From Streptosporangiales bacterium (GTDB taxonomy: Bacteria; Actinomycetota; Actinomycetes; Streptosporangiales; WHST01): DNA of 56,779 bases. Every line of letters begins with the position of its first letter. Within the stretch, counting starts at the first letter, position 1. The stretch covers positions 1 to 56,779 of the forward strand of contig WHST01000032.1 in the NCBI GenBank assembly GCA_009379955.1, given 5' to 3'. Of this stretch, positions 8,248 through 17,063 are shown one piece after another. Below the pieces are notes generated by a model. It did no database searches. It saw only the letters and a list, made by a program, of their open reading frames with translations, and was not told the origin of the DNA. The position numbers were made by a program, and so were the translations under genes.

Positions 8248-9369
8248 ATGCAGCTGCTGGAGCACGAGGCCAAGTCACTCGCCGCCGCGGTCGGTCTGCC
8301 CGTACCCGACGGTCGCGTGGCGGGCGATCCCGCCGAGGCCGAGCACGTCGCCCGTGAGCTCGGTGGTCGCGTCGTGGTGAAGGCGCAGGTGCCGGCGGGA
8401 GAGCGCGGCAAGGCCGGCGGCGTGTGTACCGCCGACGACCCCACGCAGGCCTCGGCCGCCGCGGCGGAGCTGCTCGGTCGCCGCGTCGGCCGGCACGTGC
8501 CCACGTCCGTGCTCGTCGAGCGTCACGTCCCCCACGTGCGCGAGGTGTACGTCGCGGTCACCGTCGACGGCAGGGCACGCAGTGCCGCGTTGCTGCTCGG
8601 CGCGCACGGCGGCGTCGACGTCGAGGACGACCCGTCCCGCATCTCGGTGGTGCCCGTACCGGTCGCCAGTGGCCTGCGGCCGTGGCATGTCTGGAACGCC
8701 GCGCACGACCAGCCCGACCTCCCCGCCTCGCTCGTGGAGCGCCTCGTGCCCGTCGCCGAGGCCGCGTACCGGCTCTTCACCGAGCGACGCGCCGTGCTCG
8801 TCGAGCTGAACCCCGTGCTCGTGACCGAGGCCGGCGACGTGGTCGCCGCCGACGTCCGCGTCGTGCCCGAGGACGCGCTCACCGCACCGGCTGCCGACGA
8901 CCCGTCGGCGCGGGCCGCCAAGGAGTACGGCTTCGACTTCGTCACGCTCGACCCGGCGGCGAGGGTCGGCCTCGTCAGCACCGGTGCCGGCGGCTCCCTG
9001 CTGCTCGTCGACCTGCTGACCGGGGCGGGCGCGCCGCCGATCAACTTCTGCGACATCCGCAGCGGTGGCATGCGCGGCAGCACCGATCGGCTCGTCTGCG
9101 TACTCCGCGAGCTGCGCCGCTTCGACCACCTCGCCTGCCTCGCGGTGAACGTGTTCGCCGGCATCACCGACATCACCGAGTTCACCCGCCTGCTCGTCCG
9201 CGCGGTGGAGATCGAACCACCGACCGTCCCCCTGATCGTGCGCGTCGAGGGCAACGGCGCGGAGGACGCCAGGCGCCTGCTCGACGCGGCCGGCCTCACC
9301 TACGTCCGCTCGCTCGAGGACCTCGTCGACGCCGTCGCGGCGACCGTACGGAACGAGCCGGCGGCATGA
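8248..9369 (+). CDS. Succinyl-CoA-ligase-like beta subunit (ATP-grasp)
   Basis: The 373-residue protein resembles SucC: an N-terminal ATP-grasp domain (VGLPVPDGR and VVVKAQVPAGERGKAGGV segments) followed by a CoA-ligase flavodoxin-like domain (GFDFVTLDP, GAPPINFCDIRSGG). With the next gene it should form a nucleotide-dependent acyl-CoA ligase through an acyl phosphate. It is divergent from housekeeping SucC, so a substrate such as malate, itaconate or another dicarboxylate is possible. The stop overlaps the alpha-subunit ATG (ATGA). Confidence 0.83.
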   Translation: MQLLEHEAKSLAAAVGLPVPDGRVAGDPAEAEHVARELGGRVVVKAQVPAGERGKAGGVCTADDPTQASAAAAELLGRRVGRHVPTSVLVERHVPHVREVYVAVTVDGRARSAALLLGAHGGVDVEDDPSRISVVPVPVASGLRPWHVWNAAHDQPDLPASLVERLVPVAEAAYRLFTERRAVLVELNPVLVTEAGDVVAADVRVVPEDALTAPAADDPSARAAKEYGFDFVTLDPAARVGLVSTGAGGSLLLVDLLTGAGAPPINFCDIRSGGMRGSTDRLVCVLRELRRFDHLACLAVNVFAGITDITEFTRLLVRAVEIEPPTVPLIVRVEGNGAEDARRLLDAAGLTYVRSLEDLVDAVAATVRNEPAA

Positions 9370-10247
9370 GCCTCCTGGACGAGGTGCAGGGACCCGTGCT
9401 CGTGCACGGCATCACCGGCCGTGCCGGCCGCAGGTTCGCGCCGCACATGCGCGCGTACGGCACGGACGTCGTCGGCGGTGTGGCGCCCGGCCACGGCGGC
9501 GAGACCGTCGACGGCCTGCCGGTCTTCGACACGGTCGAGCGCGCCGTCGACGCGACGGGCGCACGCGTGGTCGTGGCCATGCTGCCGCCGGCGCGCGCGG
9601 CGGCCGGGCTGCTGGAGTGCGCGTACGCGGGCGTCCGGGTAGCGGTGTGCGTGACCGAGGGGATCGGCCAGCACGACCTGCTGCTCGCGCTGCAGGTGGC
9701 GGCGGACCACGGCATGCGGATCGTCGGGCCGAACACCGCGGGTCTCCTGGTGCCCGGCCGGGTCACCCTCGGCTTCCTGCCCACCGACTTCGCCGAGCCG
9801 GGACGCTGTGCGCTCCTCTCCCGCAGCGGCACCCTGTCGTACGAGGTCGCCTACGAGTGTGCGCGCACCGGCATCGGACTGTCCGCGTGGATCGGCGTCG
9901 GCGGCGACGGTCTCAAGGGCGCGGCGTTCGCCGACCTGTTCCCCGAGCTCGTCGCGCACGACGGCACCGGCGCGCTCGTCCTCGTCGGGGAGATCGGCAC
10001 CAGGGACGAGGAGGACGTCGCACCTCTCGTCGCGCGCTCCGCCGTGCCCGTCGTCGCGCTGATCGCCGGCAGGAGCGCGCCGCGCGGCGTCGCGATGGGG
10101 CACGCGGGCGCGTTCGTCGGTGGACCTGGAGGCGGCAGCTGGGAGTCGAAGGTGGACACCCTGCGCGCCGCGGGTGCGACCGTCGTCACGAGCCCGCGGG
10201 CGGCGGCGGACGCCGTGCGCGACGCCCTGGCGGGGACGGCGGCATGA
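9366..10247 (+). CDS. Succinyl-CoA-ligase-like alpha subunit
   Basis: The 293-residue protein has the SucD layout: a CoA-binding Rossmann domain starting with LVHGITGRAGR, a central VGPNTAG segment, and the ligase domain with MGHAGAF, where the histidine (H246) is the expected phosphohistidine. It overlaps the beta subunit by four bases and ends the importer-dehydrogenase-ligase operon that begins at 3128. The specific acid cannot be read from sequence. Confidence 0.85.
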   Translation: MSLLDEVQGPVLVHGITGRAGRRFAPHMRAYGTDVVGGVAPGHGGETVDGLPVFDTVERAVDATGARVVVAMLPPARAAAGLLECAYAGVRVAVCVTEGIGQHDLLLALQVAADHGMRIVGPNTAGLLVPGRVTLGFLPTDFAEPGRCALLSRSGTLSYEVAYECARTGIGLSAWIGVGGDGLKGAAFADLFPELVAHDGTGALVLVGEIGTRDEEDVAPLVARSAVPVVALIAGRSAPRGVAMGHAGAFVGGPGGGSWESKVDTLRAAGATVVTSPRAAADAVRDALAGTAA

Positions 10248-10261
10248 TCGACATCGTGTGG

Positions 10262-10993
10262 CTACGTCGAGAACATGCTGCGAATGCGGACGTCCCTGGC
10301 ACTGCGCATGTGCTCGGCCGCGTTGCTGCTGGCAGCGTCGGCGTCGCCGGACGCGACGGCCTCGATGATCGCGCGGTGCTCCGCGAGCATGTCGCGGATG
10401 CGGCCGGGCACCAGCAGGTTGCTGCGGCCGAAGCGGCGCACCGCGTGCTCGATCTGGGTCAGGAAGCGTTCGAGGTACGGGTTGCCGCACGCGTCGCGCA
10501 ACACCCGGTGGAACTCGAGCTCGAGCTTGATCAGGGCGACGGGCTCGTCGTCGTCGATGTGCTCGGTCATCTCCCTGTGCACCCGCGACAGGTCGTCGAC
10601 GAGACCGGCGGGCCGGCGCCTGGTCGCCTGCGCGGTAGCCATGCCCTCGAGCATCTCGCGCACCGCGTAGACCGCGAGGATGTCGTCGACCGTCATCGGT
10701 GCCACCAGGCTGCCGCGGTGCACGTTGCGGACGACGAGACCCTCGTCGGAGAGCCGGCGCAACGCCTCGCGCACGGGAGTGCGGCTCACCGACAGCTCGT
10801 CGGCGAGCTCGCCCTCGCGCAGCCAGGTCGACGGCGGCAGCACGCCGTCGAGCACCGCCTCGCGCAGCGCGTCGGTCACGACGTCCGTGGTCGAGCCATG
10901 CTTCGGCACGGTGGCAAGATACGCCCGCAACACCTCGTGCCGCGCCGACTGCGGTACGGGTCCACGCCCGCTCGCACCAGAAATGCGTACCAC
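10262..10993 (-). CDS. GntR-family transcriptional regulator (FCD domain)
   Basis: An N-terminal winged helix (LREGELADELSVSRTPVREA near residues 58-77) is followed by an all-helical FCD ligand-binding domain with the family's conserved polar residues. FCD regulators bind carboxylates and repress catabolic operons, which fits the neighbouring acid genes. The start is uncertain: GTG at 10993 has GGGAGG almost touching it, and only 35 bases separate it from the divergent dehydrogenase, so a later start is possible. The convergent stop at 10247 lies 14 bases away. Confidence 0.88.
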   Translation of the reverse strand: MVRISGASGRGPVPQSARHEVLRAYLATVPKHGSTTDVVTDALREAVLDGVLPPSTWLREGELADELSVSRTPVREALRRLSDEGLVVRNVHRGSLVAPMTVDDILAVYAVREMLEGMATAQATRRRPAGLVDDLSRVHREMTEHIDDDEPVALIKLELEFHRVLRDACGNPYLERFLTQIEHAVRRFGRSNLLVPGRIRDMLAEHRAIIEAVASGDADAASSNAAEHMRSARDVRIRSMFST

Positions 10994-11028
10994 CTCCCAC
11001 TGACGCGCGATGGAAACTGAAACTCATC

Positions 11029-12123
11029 ATGAACCAAGATCGGCCAATTGACAAGACGACGGTCTACGCGGCATCCGATGAAGTGATTTCGTACACCGGC
11101 GGTTTATTCATGGCATATGGCGTGCCTCCTGACGACGCCGAGACGACGGCGCGATGCTTGGTACGAGCCGATCTTCGCGGTGTCGAAAGCCATGGCATTA
11201 CCCGCATGGCGGGCTACCTGGACCGACTGGAACGAGGTCTGGTCAAAGCCAAGCCAAATCTCCAGGTCGAACAAGTCACCGCCGCCGCCGCACGGCTCGA
11301 CGGTGACGACGGTCTCGGTTTCGTCGTCGCCACCCGGGCGACCGGCGAGGCGGTCCGCATGGCCTCCGACATCGGCATCGGCATCGTCGGCGTGCGCCGC
11401 AGCACCCACTTCGGCATGGCCGCCAACTACGTCCTGCAGGCCGTCGACGCCGGCTACGTCGCGCTCGTGTTCACCAACGCGTCCCGCGCGATGCCGCCGT
11501 GGGGTGGTCGCGAGGCGCTGCTCGGCACGAGTCCGATCGCTGCCGGCGCACCGTCGGGATCGGAGCACCCGTTCGTCCTCGACATGTCGCCGGCGGTCGC
11601 CGCGCGAGGGAAGATCAGGCGGGCACTCAAGCTCGGCCACTCGATCCCCGCCGGCTACGCGCTCGACGCCCAGGGTCGCGAGACCACCGACCCGGCCGCG
11701 GCACTCGCCGGCGGCGTCGTCCTCCCCGCCGCCGGCCCGAAGGGGTCGGGACTCGCCCTGCTGATGGACGTCCTCGGCGGCGTCCTCACCGGCGCGGCGT
11801 TCGGTGGTGACGTCGGCGACCAGTACAAGGACTACGACCGGCCGCAGAACGTCGGCCACACGTTCGTCGCCGTGCGTCCCGACCTGTTCGTCTCCGACTT
11901 CGACGACCGGATGGCGACGCTGTTGACCCGCGTCACCGGGGTCGAGCCGGCGGAGGGCTTCGACGAGATCCTGACCCCCGGCGAGCCGGAGCAGCGGACC
12001 GAGGACCAGCGACTCAGTACCGGCATCCCATACGTGGCGGAGGACCTGCGCCCCCTACAGGACCTGGCCGAGACCCTCGGCGTCCCACCGCTGCGCACGT
12101 CCCCGACCCCGCTGGATCCGTGA
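11029..12123 (+). CDS. Ldh-family (malate/L-sulfolactate-type) NAD(P)-dependent 2-hydroxyacid dehydrogenase
   Basis: The 364-residue protein belongs to the LDH2/MDG1 family (YlbC/ComC/AllD), recognised by DLRGVESHGITR near residue 50, SPIAAGAP and GPKGSGLALLMDVL. Members reduce 2-oxoacids or oxidise 2-hydroxyacids and are unrelated to the enzyme at 314-1306. The start at 11029 gives family length; upstream in-frame sequence is antisense to the GntR gene. The first 80 or so codons are poorer in GC than the rest and contain a TTA leucine codon at 11104-11106, rare in actinobacteria. It is divergent from the GntR gene. Confidence 0.87.
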   Translation: MNQDRPIDKTTVYAASDEVISYTGGLFMAYGVPPDDAETTARCLVRADLRGVESHGITRMAGYLDRLERGLVKAKPNLQVEQVTAAAARLDGDDGLGFVVATRATGEAVRMASDIGIGIVGVRRSTHFGMAANYVLQAVDAGYVALVFTNASRAMPPWGGREALLGTSPIAAGAPSGSEHPFVLDMSPAVAARGKIRRALKLGHSIPAGYALDAQGRETTDPAAALAGGVVLPAAGPKGSGLALLMDVLGGVLTGAAFGGDVGDQYKDYDRPQNVGHTFVAVRPDLFVSDFDDRMATLLTRVTGVEPAEGFDEILTPGEPEQRTEDQRLSTGIPYVAEDLRPLQDLAETLGVPPLRTSPTPLDP

Positions 12124-12199
12124 GGGGCACCCTCACCGTGGCCCAGCGCGGTGAGGGTGCCCCTCACGGGCGTGGGAACACGGTGAGGGTGCCCCTCAC
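12120..12199. repeat. Three copies of a palindromic unit GTGAGGG-N3-CCCTCAC; terminator-like
   Basis: Palindromic units lie at 12120-12136, 12151-12167 and 12183-12199; each can form a 7-bp hairpin. The first is in inverse orientation to the other two, so 12120-12138 also pairs perfectly with 12149-12167 over 19 bp. The array separates two convergent genes and starts inside the stop region of the dehydrogenase, so it probably works as a bidirectional terminator. Confidence 0.75.
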
Positions 12200-12226
12200 G
12201 GGCTCCCGGTCGCCCGGCGGCCGTGG

Positions 12227-13489
12227 CTACCCGCCTCCCGGCACCGCCAGGGGCGTGTGGGACGTCGGGTCGGCGAGGACGCGCTGGGTGACCGTGCCGG
12301 CGGCTCCGCGGACGGCGGCGTCGGGGCCGAGGCGGGAGATCTCGATGCGGATCGGCTCCCAGGACGACGCGATCGTGTGCTGCCTGAGCGCCTCGGTGAA
12401 CGGTTCCGCCAGCCAGGGCGCCAGCGGTGAGTAGATGCCGCCGAGGACGACCGTCTCGACGTCGAGCAGGTTGACCGCACCCGCCACTCCCCGACCGAGG
12501 GCCGTGCCCGCCTTGCGCACGGCACGCACCGGGCGGGCGCGACCCGCCTCCAGGGCGGCGAGGAGTCCCGCCAGCGAGCCGTCCGGCCGGCCGGTGGCGG
12601 TGGTGGGCGTGGGATCGAGGCCCGCGGCCTGGAGGATCGCCTCCTGCCCGCAGTAGCGTTCCAGGCATCCGCGGCCACCGCACGGGCAGGCAGGCCCGCT
12701 CATGTCGAGCGAGAGGTGGCCGACCTCGCCGGCGAAGCCGCGTGCCCCGCGCGAGACGCGCCCGCCGGACACGATGCCCGCACCGACGCCGATCTCGCCC
12801 GACACGTGCAGGTAGTCGCCCCAGGTCGCCCCCTCGCCGAACCAGAGCTCGGCCAGCGCCGCGAGGTTCGCCTCGTTGTCGAGCATCACCTGCGCGGGCT
12901 CGATCCCCAGGCGCGCGCCGAGCAGGTCCGCCACCGGCACGTCACGCCAACCGAGGTTGGGCGCGTGCAGCAGGACGCCGTCGGCGTCGACCACGCCGGG
13001 CAGTGCCACGGCGAGCCCGCTCACCACGAGGCCCTGGGCAGCCGCGGCGTCGAGCGCCGTACGCGCCATGTGCGCGAGGCGGTCGATCGCTCGCCCGGGT
13101 GAGTCCCGGTTGTCGACGCAGTCGACGCGGTGGAACCGCGTCTGCCGACCGAGGTCGATGACGCACACTGCCAGGTAGTCGACGTTGATCTCGAGGCCGA
13201 GACCGGCGCTGCCGGCGGCGTCGATCGTCAACACGCTGCCAGGACGGCCGATCTCACCCTGCGCACGCACACCCAGCTCCGCCACCAGCCCCGCGTCGAG
13301 CAGCTCGGCGACGATGCTCGATACCGTCGCCTTCGTGAGGCCCGTCGCGGCGGCGAGCTGCGCCCGACTGCGCGGTCCCGTCGAAGCGAGGTGGCGCAGC
13401 ACCAGACCGAGGTTGTGCCGCCGGACGCCGTACGGCCGCGCCGGCGCGGCTCGCGCTCGCGCATCGGAGTAGTCGATCTCGGATGTCAT
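12227..13489 (-). CDS. ROK-family transcriptional repressor (XylR-like)
   Basis: An N-terminal winged helix (SRAQLAAATGLTKATVSS, residues about 40-60) is joined to a sugar-kinase-like ROK domain containing the zinc motif CPCGGRGCLERY. ROK repressors of this type release DNA on binding a sugar. The divergent xylA gene points to D-xylose or a xylooligosaccharide as ligand (inference). The start at 13489 (MTSEIDYSDARARA) is preferred over an in-frame ATG at 13507 because the extra residues are unlike the family; neither has a strong ribosome site. Confidence 0.87.
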   Translation of the reverse strand: MTSEIDYSDARARAAPARPYGVRRHNLGLVLRHLASTGPRSRAQLAAATGLTKATVSSIVAELLDAGLVAELGVRAQGEIGRPGSVLTIDAAGSAGLGLEINVDYLAVCVIDLGRQTRFHRVDCVDNRDSPGRAIDRLAHMARTALDAAAAQGLVVSGLAVALPGVVDADGVLLHAPNLGWRDVPVADLLGARLGIEPAQVMLDNEANLAALAELWFGEGATWGDYLHVSGEIGVGAGIVSGGRVSRGARGFAGEVGHLSLDMSGPACPCGGRGCLERYCGQEAILQAAGLDPTPTTATGRPDGSLAGLLAALEAGRARPVRAVRKAGTALGRGVAGAVNLLDVETVVLGGIYSPLAPWLAEPFTEALRQHTIASSWEPIRIEISRLGPDAAVRGAAGTVTQRVLADPTSHTPLAVPGGG

Positions 13490-13552
13490 GTGGCCAGGAT
13501 CGTACACCTACCGGATCATCGCCTCGGCCATTGTCACCGAAGGCATTCACTC

Positions 13553-13598
13553 TTGACAGGACCAGTCGGCCGCGCGTTTAGTTTGGCTCCTAGACGAA
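13553..13598 (+). promoter_or_regulatory. Candidate xylA promoter with overlapping ROK half-site
   Basis: TTGACA at 13553-13558 is followed after 18 bases by TTTAGT at 13577-13582, a plausible vegetative promoter. The -10 overlaps TTTAGTTTGG (13577-13586), a ROK-operator-like half-site, with a weak inverted partner CTAGACGAAG at 13590-13599. The layout suits repression by the divergent ROK protein. Confidence 0.5.
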
Positions 13599-13616
13599 GT
13601 CGTCCGAGGAGCAGCC

Positions 13617-14789
13617 GTGGCCACGACCGACGAGTTGGTTCCCACCGCCGAGCACCGGTTCGCCTTCGGTCTCTGGACCGTCGGACACCCGGGGCACGAC
13701 CCCTTCGGCGCAGCCGTACGACCGCCGCTCGACCCGGCGGAGGTGGTCCGCCGGCTCGCCGACCTCGGCGCGTGGGGCGTCTCGTTCCACGACGACGACC
13801 TCGTGCCACCCGACCTCGACGCCGGCGAGCGCGCGGAGCGCCTGAAGCGGTTCCGTCGCGCGCTCGACGACACCGGCATGGTCGTGTCGATGGCGACCAC
13901 GAACCTGTTCTGGAACCCCGTCTTCAAGGAGGGCGCGTTCACGGCGAACAGCCGCGAGGTCAGGCGTCTCGCCCTGACGAAGACGATGCGGGCGATCGAC
14001 CTGGGCGCGGAGTTCGGCGCGGCAACGTACGTCTTCTGGGGCGGCCGCGAGGGCGCCGAGGCCATGGCCGCCAAGCCCGGAGGCGATGCCCTCGACAGGT
14101 ACAAGGAGGCCATCGACTTCCTCTGCGGCTACGTGCGCGACCACGCGTACCCGATGCGCTTCGCCCTCGAGCCGAAGCCCAACGAGCCGCGAGGCGACGC
14201 GCTCCTGCCGACCGTCGGGCACATGCTCGCGTTCATCGAGCGCCTCGACGACCCCGCGATGGTGGGCGTCAACCCCGAGGTCGCGCACGAGACCATGGCC
14301 GGGCTGTCGTTCCACCAGGGAGTGGCGCAGGCCCTGTGGGCGGACAAGCTCTTCCACATCGACCTCAACGGCCAGAAGATCGGCCGTTACGACCAGGACC
14401 TGCGCTTCGGGTCCGAGGGCATCAAGGACGCGTTCTTCCTGGTGCGCCTGCTCGAGTCGTCCGGGTACGACGGCCCGCGCCACTTCGACGCCCGGCCCTA
14501 CCGCACGGAGACCGGTGAGGGCGTCTGGGACTTCGCCGCCGGCTGCATGCGCACCTACCTCGCGCTCGCCGCCGCGGCCAGGCGCTTCGACGCCGACCCC
14601 GACGTGAAGGCGGCCGCCGAGGCGGCGTACGTGCCCGAGCTCGCCGTCCCCACCGCAGGACCGTACTCGGCCGAGACCGCGGCGCAGCTGCGCGACGCGG
14701 CGGCCGACACCGACGCGCTCGCCGCCCGCGGGTACGAGAACGAACGCCTCGACCAGCTCGTCGTCGACACCATCCTCGGACTGCGCTGA
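13617..14789 (+). CDS. xylA: Xylose isomerase
   Basis: The 390-residue protein matches actinobacterial xylose isomerases in length and motif order: SFHDDDLVP with catalytic His58, the metal-binding [10 protein letters not shown] segment near residue 183, and HIDLNGQ further on. It converts D-xylose to D-xylulose with divalent metals in the cytoplasm. The start is GTG 13617, preceded by GAGGAG. It leads the xylan-utilisation cluster and is divergent from the ROK repressor. A xylulokinase gene, often adjacent, is missing from this window. Confidence 0.96.
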   Translation: MATTDELVPTAEHRFAFGLWTVGHPGHDPFGAAVRPPLDPAEVVRRLADLGAWGVSFHDDDLVPPDLDAGERAERLKRFRRALDDTGMVVSMATTNLFWNPVFKEGAFTANSREVRRLALTKTMRAIDLGAEFGAATYVFWGGREGAEAMAAKPGGDALDRYKEAIDFLCGYVRDHAYPMRFALEPKPNEPRGDALLPTVGHMLAFIERLDDPAMVGVNPEVAHETMAGLSFHQGVAQALWADKLFHIDLNGQKIGRYDQDLRFGSEGIKDAFFLVRLLESSGYDGPRHFDARPYRTETGEGVWDFAAGCMRTYLALAAAARRFDADPDVKAAAEAAYVPELAVPTAGPYSAETAAQLRDAAADTDALAARGYENERLDQLVVDTILGLR

Positions 14790-14856
14790 CCGCGGTCGGC
14801 ACCGGTTCCAGGTCACAACGCCGTGACGGCACCGAACGAGAGAAGGCTGATCGCCA

Positions 14857-16173
14857 ATGCGGATCACCTCGATGAGAAAGAGACCATGGGCAGCCGCGAT
14901 CGGGCTCCTCGCCGTCGCCGGACTCGTCGCCTGCGGGTCGACAGGACCCAGCCGGGGCGGTGCGGGAGGTGACTCCGACGCCCCGCTCGTCTGGGCCGTC
15001 TCCGGCGCGGCCGACGCCATCTACAAGCAGTCCGTCACGCGCTACAACAAGGCGAACGACGGCGCGCAGCTGCGGATGCAGCTGTTCCAGAACGACCCGT
15101 TCAAGCAGAAGCTCCGGGTAGCGATGGGGGCGGACCGGCCGCCCGACGTCTTCTTCGGCTGGGGCGGCGGCATCCTCGACTCGTACGTGCAGGCCGGTGA
15201 CGTGCACGACCTGTCCGCGGAGATGAAGACCGACGACTGGCAGCAGCGGTTCTTCCCCAACGTCATGGACGCCGTCACGTTCGACGACAAGGTCTACGGC
15301 GTGCCGATGAACGGCGTGCAGCCGGTCGTCATGTTCTACAACAAGGACGTCTTCCGCGAGCACGACGCACAGCCGCCGAAGACGTGGCCCGAGTTCCTCG
15401 CCCTGGTGAAGAAGTTCAAGCAGGCAGGCGTGCAGCCGGTCGCGCTCGGCGGCGCCAGCAAGTGGCCCAACCTGATGTACGAGGAGTACCTCGTCGACCG
15501 CATCGGCGGCCCGCAGGTCTTCGAGGACGTGCTCGCCGGCAAGCCCGACGCCTGGTCGCATCCCGCGTTCCTGAAGGCGAACACGATGATCCAGGAGCTC
15601 GTCGACCAGGGTGCGTTCGGCAAGGGCTTCGCGTCGGTCGACTACGACATCGGCCAGCAGAGTGCCCTCCTCTACACCGGCAAGGCCGCGATGGAGGTCA
15701 TGGGCACCTGGGAGTTCGGCAGCATCCTCGACGCGCAGCCCGACTTCATCAAGAAGGGAAAGCTCGGCTGGGCGTCGTTCCCGACGGTGCCCGGTGGCAA
15801 GGGTGACCCCGCGAACATCGTCGGCAACCCGGCGAACTTCTACTCGGTCTCGCAGAAGTCCACCCACAAGGAGGCTGCGGTCGACTACCTGCGCAACGGC
15901 ACCATGGACGACACGTACATCGACGCGCTGATCGGTGTCGGCCAGGTGCCGCTGGTGACGGGCATCGACGAGAGGTTCGCCGACGCCGACAACGGCGAGT
16001 GGCTGAACTACGTGTACGACACGACGGAGTCCGCGCCGAGCTTCCAGATGTCGTGGGACCAGGCGCTGCCGCCCGAGCAGGCCGAGGCGCTGCTCACCAA
16101 CCTCGACCAGCTCTTCCTGAAGAAGATCACGCCGCGGCAGTTCTCGGCCAACATGAACAAGACGCTGGCATGA
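14857..16173 (+). CDS. Sugar ABC transporter substrate-binding lipoprotein (family 1)
   Basis: The 438-residue protein has a lipoprotein signal with lipobox LVAC and cysteine 26. The mature part shows the MalE-like fold: WAVSGAADAIYKQSV at the start, PDVFFGWGGG, and GVPMNGVQPVVMFYNKD in the hinge region. It should capture a xylooligosaccharide or related sugar outside the membrane. An AGAAGG site supports the ATG at 14857; ATG 14872 is an alternative. Two permeases follow with overlapping stops and starts. No ATPase is encoded beside them, so a shared MsiK-type ATPase elsewhere is likely, as in other actinobacterial sugar importers. Confidence 0.92.
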   Translation: MRITSMRKRPWAAAIGLLAVAGLVACGSTGPSRGGAGGDSDAPLVWAVSGAADAIYKQSVTRYNKANDGAQLRMQLFQNDPFKQKLRVAMGADRPPDVFFGWGGGILDSYVQAGDVHDLSAEMKTDDWQQRFFPNVMDAVTFDDKVYGVPMNGVQPVVMFYNKDVFREHDAQPPKTWPEFLALVKKFKQAGVQPVALGGASKWPNLMYEEYLVDRIGGPQVFEDVLAGKPDAWSHPAFLKANTMIQELVDQGAFGKGFASVDYDIGQQSALLYTGKAAMEVMGTWEFGSILDAQPDFIKKGKLGWASFPTVPGGKGDPANIVGNPANFYSVSQKSTHKEAAVDYLRNGTMDDTYIDALIGVGQVPLVTGIDERFADADNGEWLNYVYDTTESAPSFQMSWDQALPPEQAEALLTNLDQLFLKKITPRQFSANMNKTLA

Positions 16174-17063
16174 GCACGGGCGGCGCGACGAGGGCCGGGC
16201 CCAGCCCGGTCCTCGTCCTGCCCGCCCTCGGCTTCTTCGCGGTCTTCGCTCTCGCACCCATGGCGATCGTGGCGGTGCTCAGCTTCTTCTCCTGGGACGG
16301 TCTGAACACGCCGCGCCTGATCGGCTTCGGCAACTGGACGCGGTTCGCGCAGGACTCCGTCACCCACCAGGCGATCGGCCGGAGCCTCCAGGTGATGGCG
16401 CTCAGCTGGCTGGTGCAGACGCCGGTGAGCCTGCTGCTCGGCGTGTTCCTCGCCGGCCGGCAGCGCTACCGGGCGGTCTTCGGCACGCTCTACTTCCTGC
16501 CGCTGCTGCTGTCGTCCGCGGCGATCGCGATCACCTGGAAGAACGTCCTCGACCCCAACTTCGGCCTGCTCGGCCCGCTGGGCAGGCGGTGGGAGGCATT
16601 CTCGGAGAACTGGCTCGGCAACCCCGACCTCGCGCTGTACGTGGTGATCCTGGTCGTCAGCTGGCAGCACATCCCGTTCCACACGCTGCTGTACCAGGCT
16701 GCCGCCCGCCAGGTGCCGGCGTCGCTGTACGAGGCGGCGTCGCTCGACGGCGCGGGTCGGTGGGCGCAGTTCCGTCACGTCACGCTCCCCCAGTTGCGCT
16801 ACACGGTGGTGACCTCGTCCACGCTGGTGCTCGTCGGCTCGCTCACCTACTTCGACCTGGTGTTCGTGCTCACCGGCGGAGGTCCGGGGTACGCCACGCG
16901 CATCCTCCCGCTCGACATGTACGTCACCGGGTTCGCCAAGTACCAGATGGGGTACGCGAGCGCGATCGCGGTCGTGCTGGTGCTCGTCGGGGTCCTCATG
17001 TCTCTCGCCCTGGTCAGGTTCAGCGGCTTCGCCCGGATGCGCAGCAGGCTGGAGGGCGACTGA
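16170..17063 (+). CDS. Sugar ABC transporter permease (MalF type)
   Basis: The 297-residue protein has six membrane segments and the EAA loop YEAASLDGAGRWAQFRHVTL near residues 188-207. It starts in an ATGA overlap with the binding-protein stop. Residues 11-40 form the first hydrophobic helix. With the next gene it forms the membrane channel of the xylan-derived sugar importer. Confidence 0.93.
   Translation: MSTGGATRAGPSPVLVLPALGFFAVFALAPMAIVAVLSFFSWDGLNTPRLIGFGNWTRFAQDSVTHQAIGRSLQVMALSWLVQTPVSLLLGVFLAGRQRYRAVFGTLYFLPLLLSSAAIAITWKNVLDPNFGLLGPLGRRWEAFSENWLGNPDLALYVVILVVSWQHIPFHTLLYQAAARQVPASLYEAASLDGAGRWAQFRHVTLPQLRYTVVTSSTLVLVGSLTYFDLVFVLTGGGPGYATRILPLDMYVTGFAKYQMGYASAIAVVLVLVGVLMSLALVRFSGFARMRSRLEGD

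Noticed and set aside
5845-8265. An 806-codon minus-strand frame opposite the binding protein and acyl-CoA dehydrogenase
   Set aside because: It is a shadow of two well-supported genes, with no family motifs or ribosome site.
314-12123. Naming the island as sulfolactate degradation
   Set aside because: The dehydrogenase pair fits, but the TPP enzyme cannot be identified as sulfopyruvate decarboxylase or Xsc, and no sulfite-handling gene is present.
12120-12199. CRISPR array
   Set aside because: There are only three short palindromic units in mixed orientation, and spacers of about 15 bases; no cas gene lies nearby.
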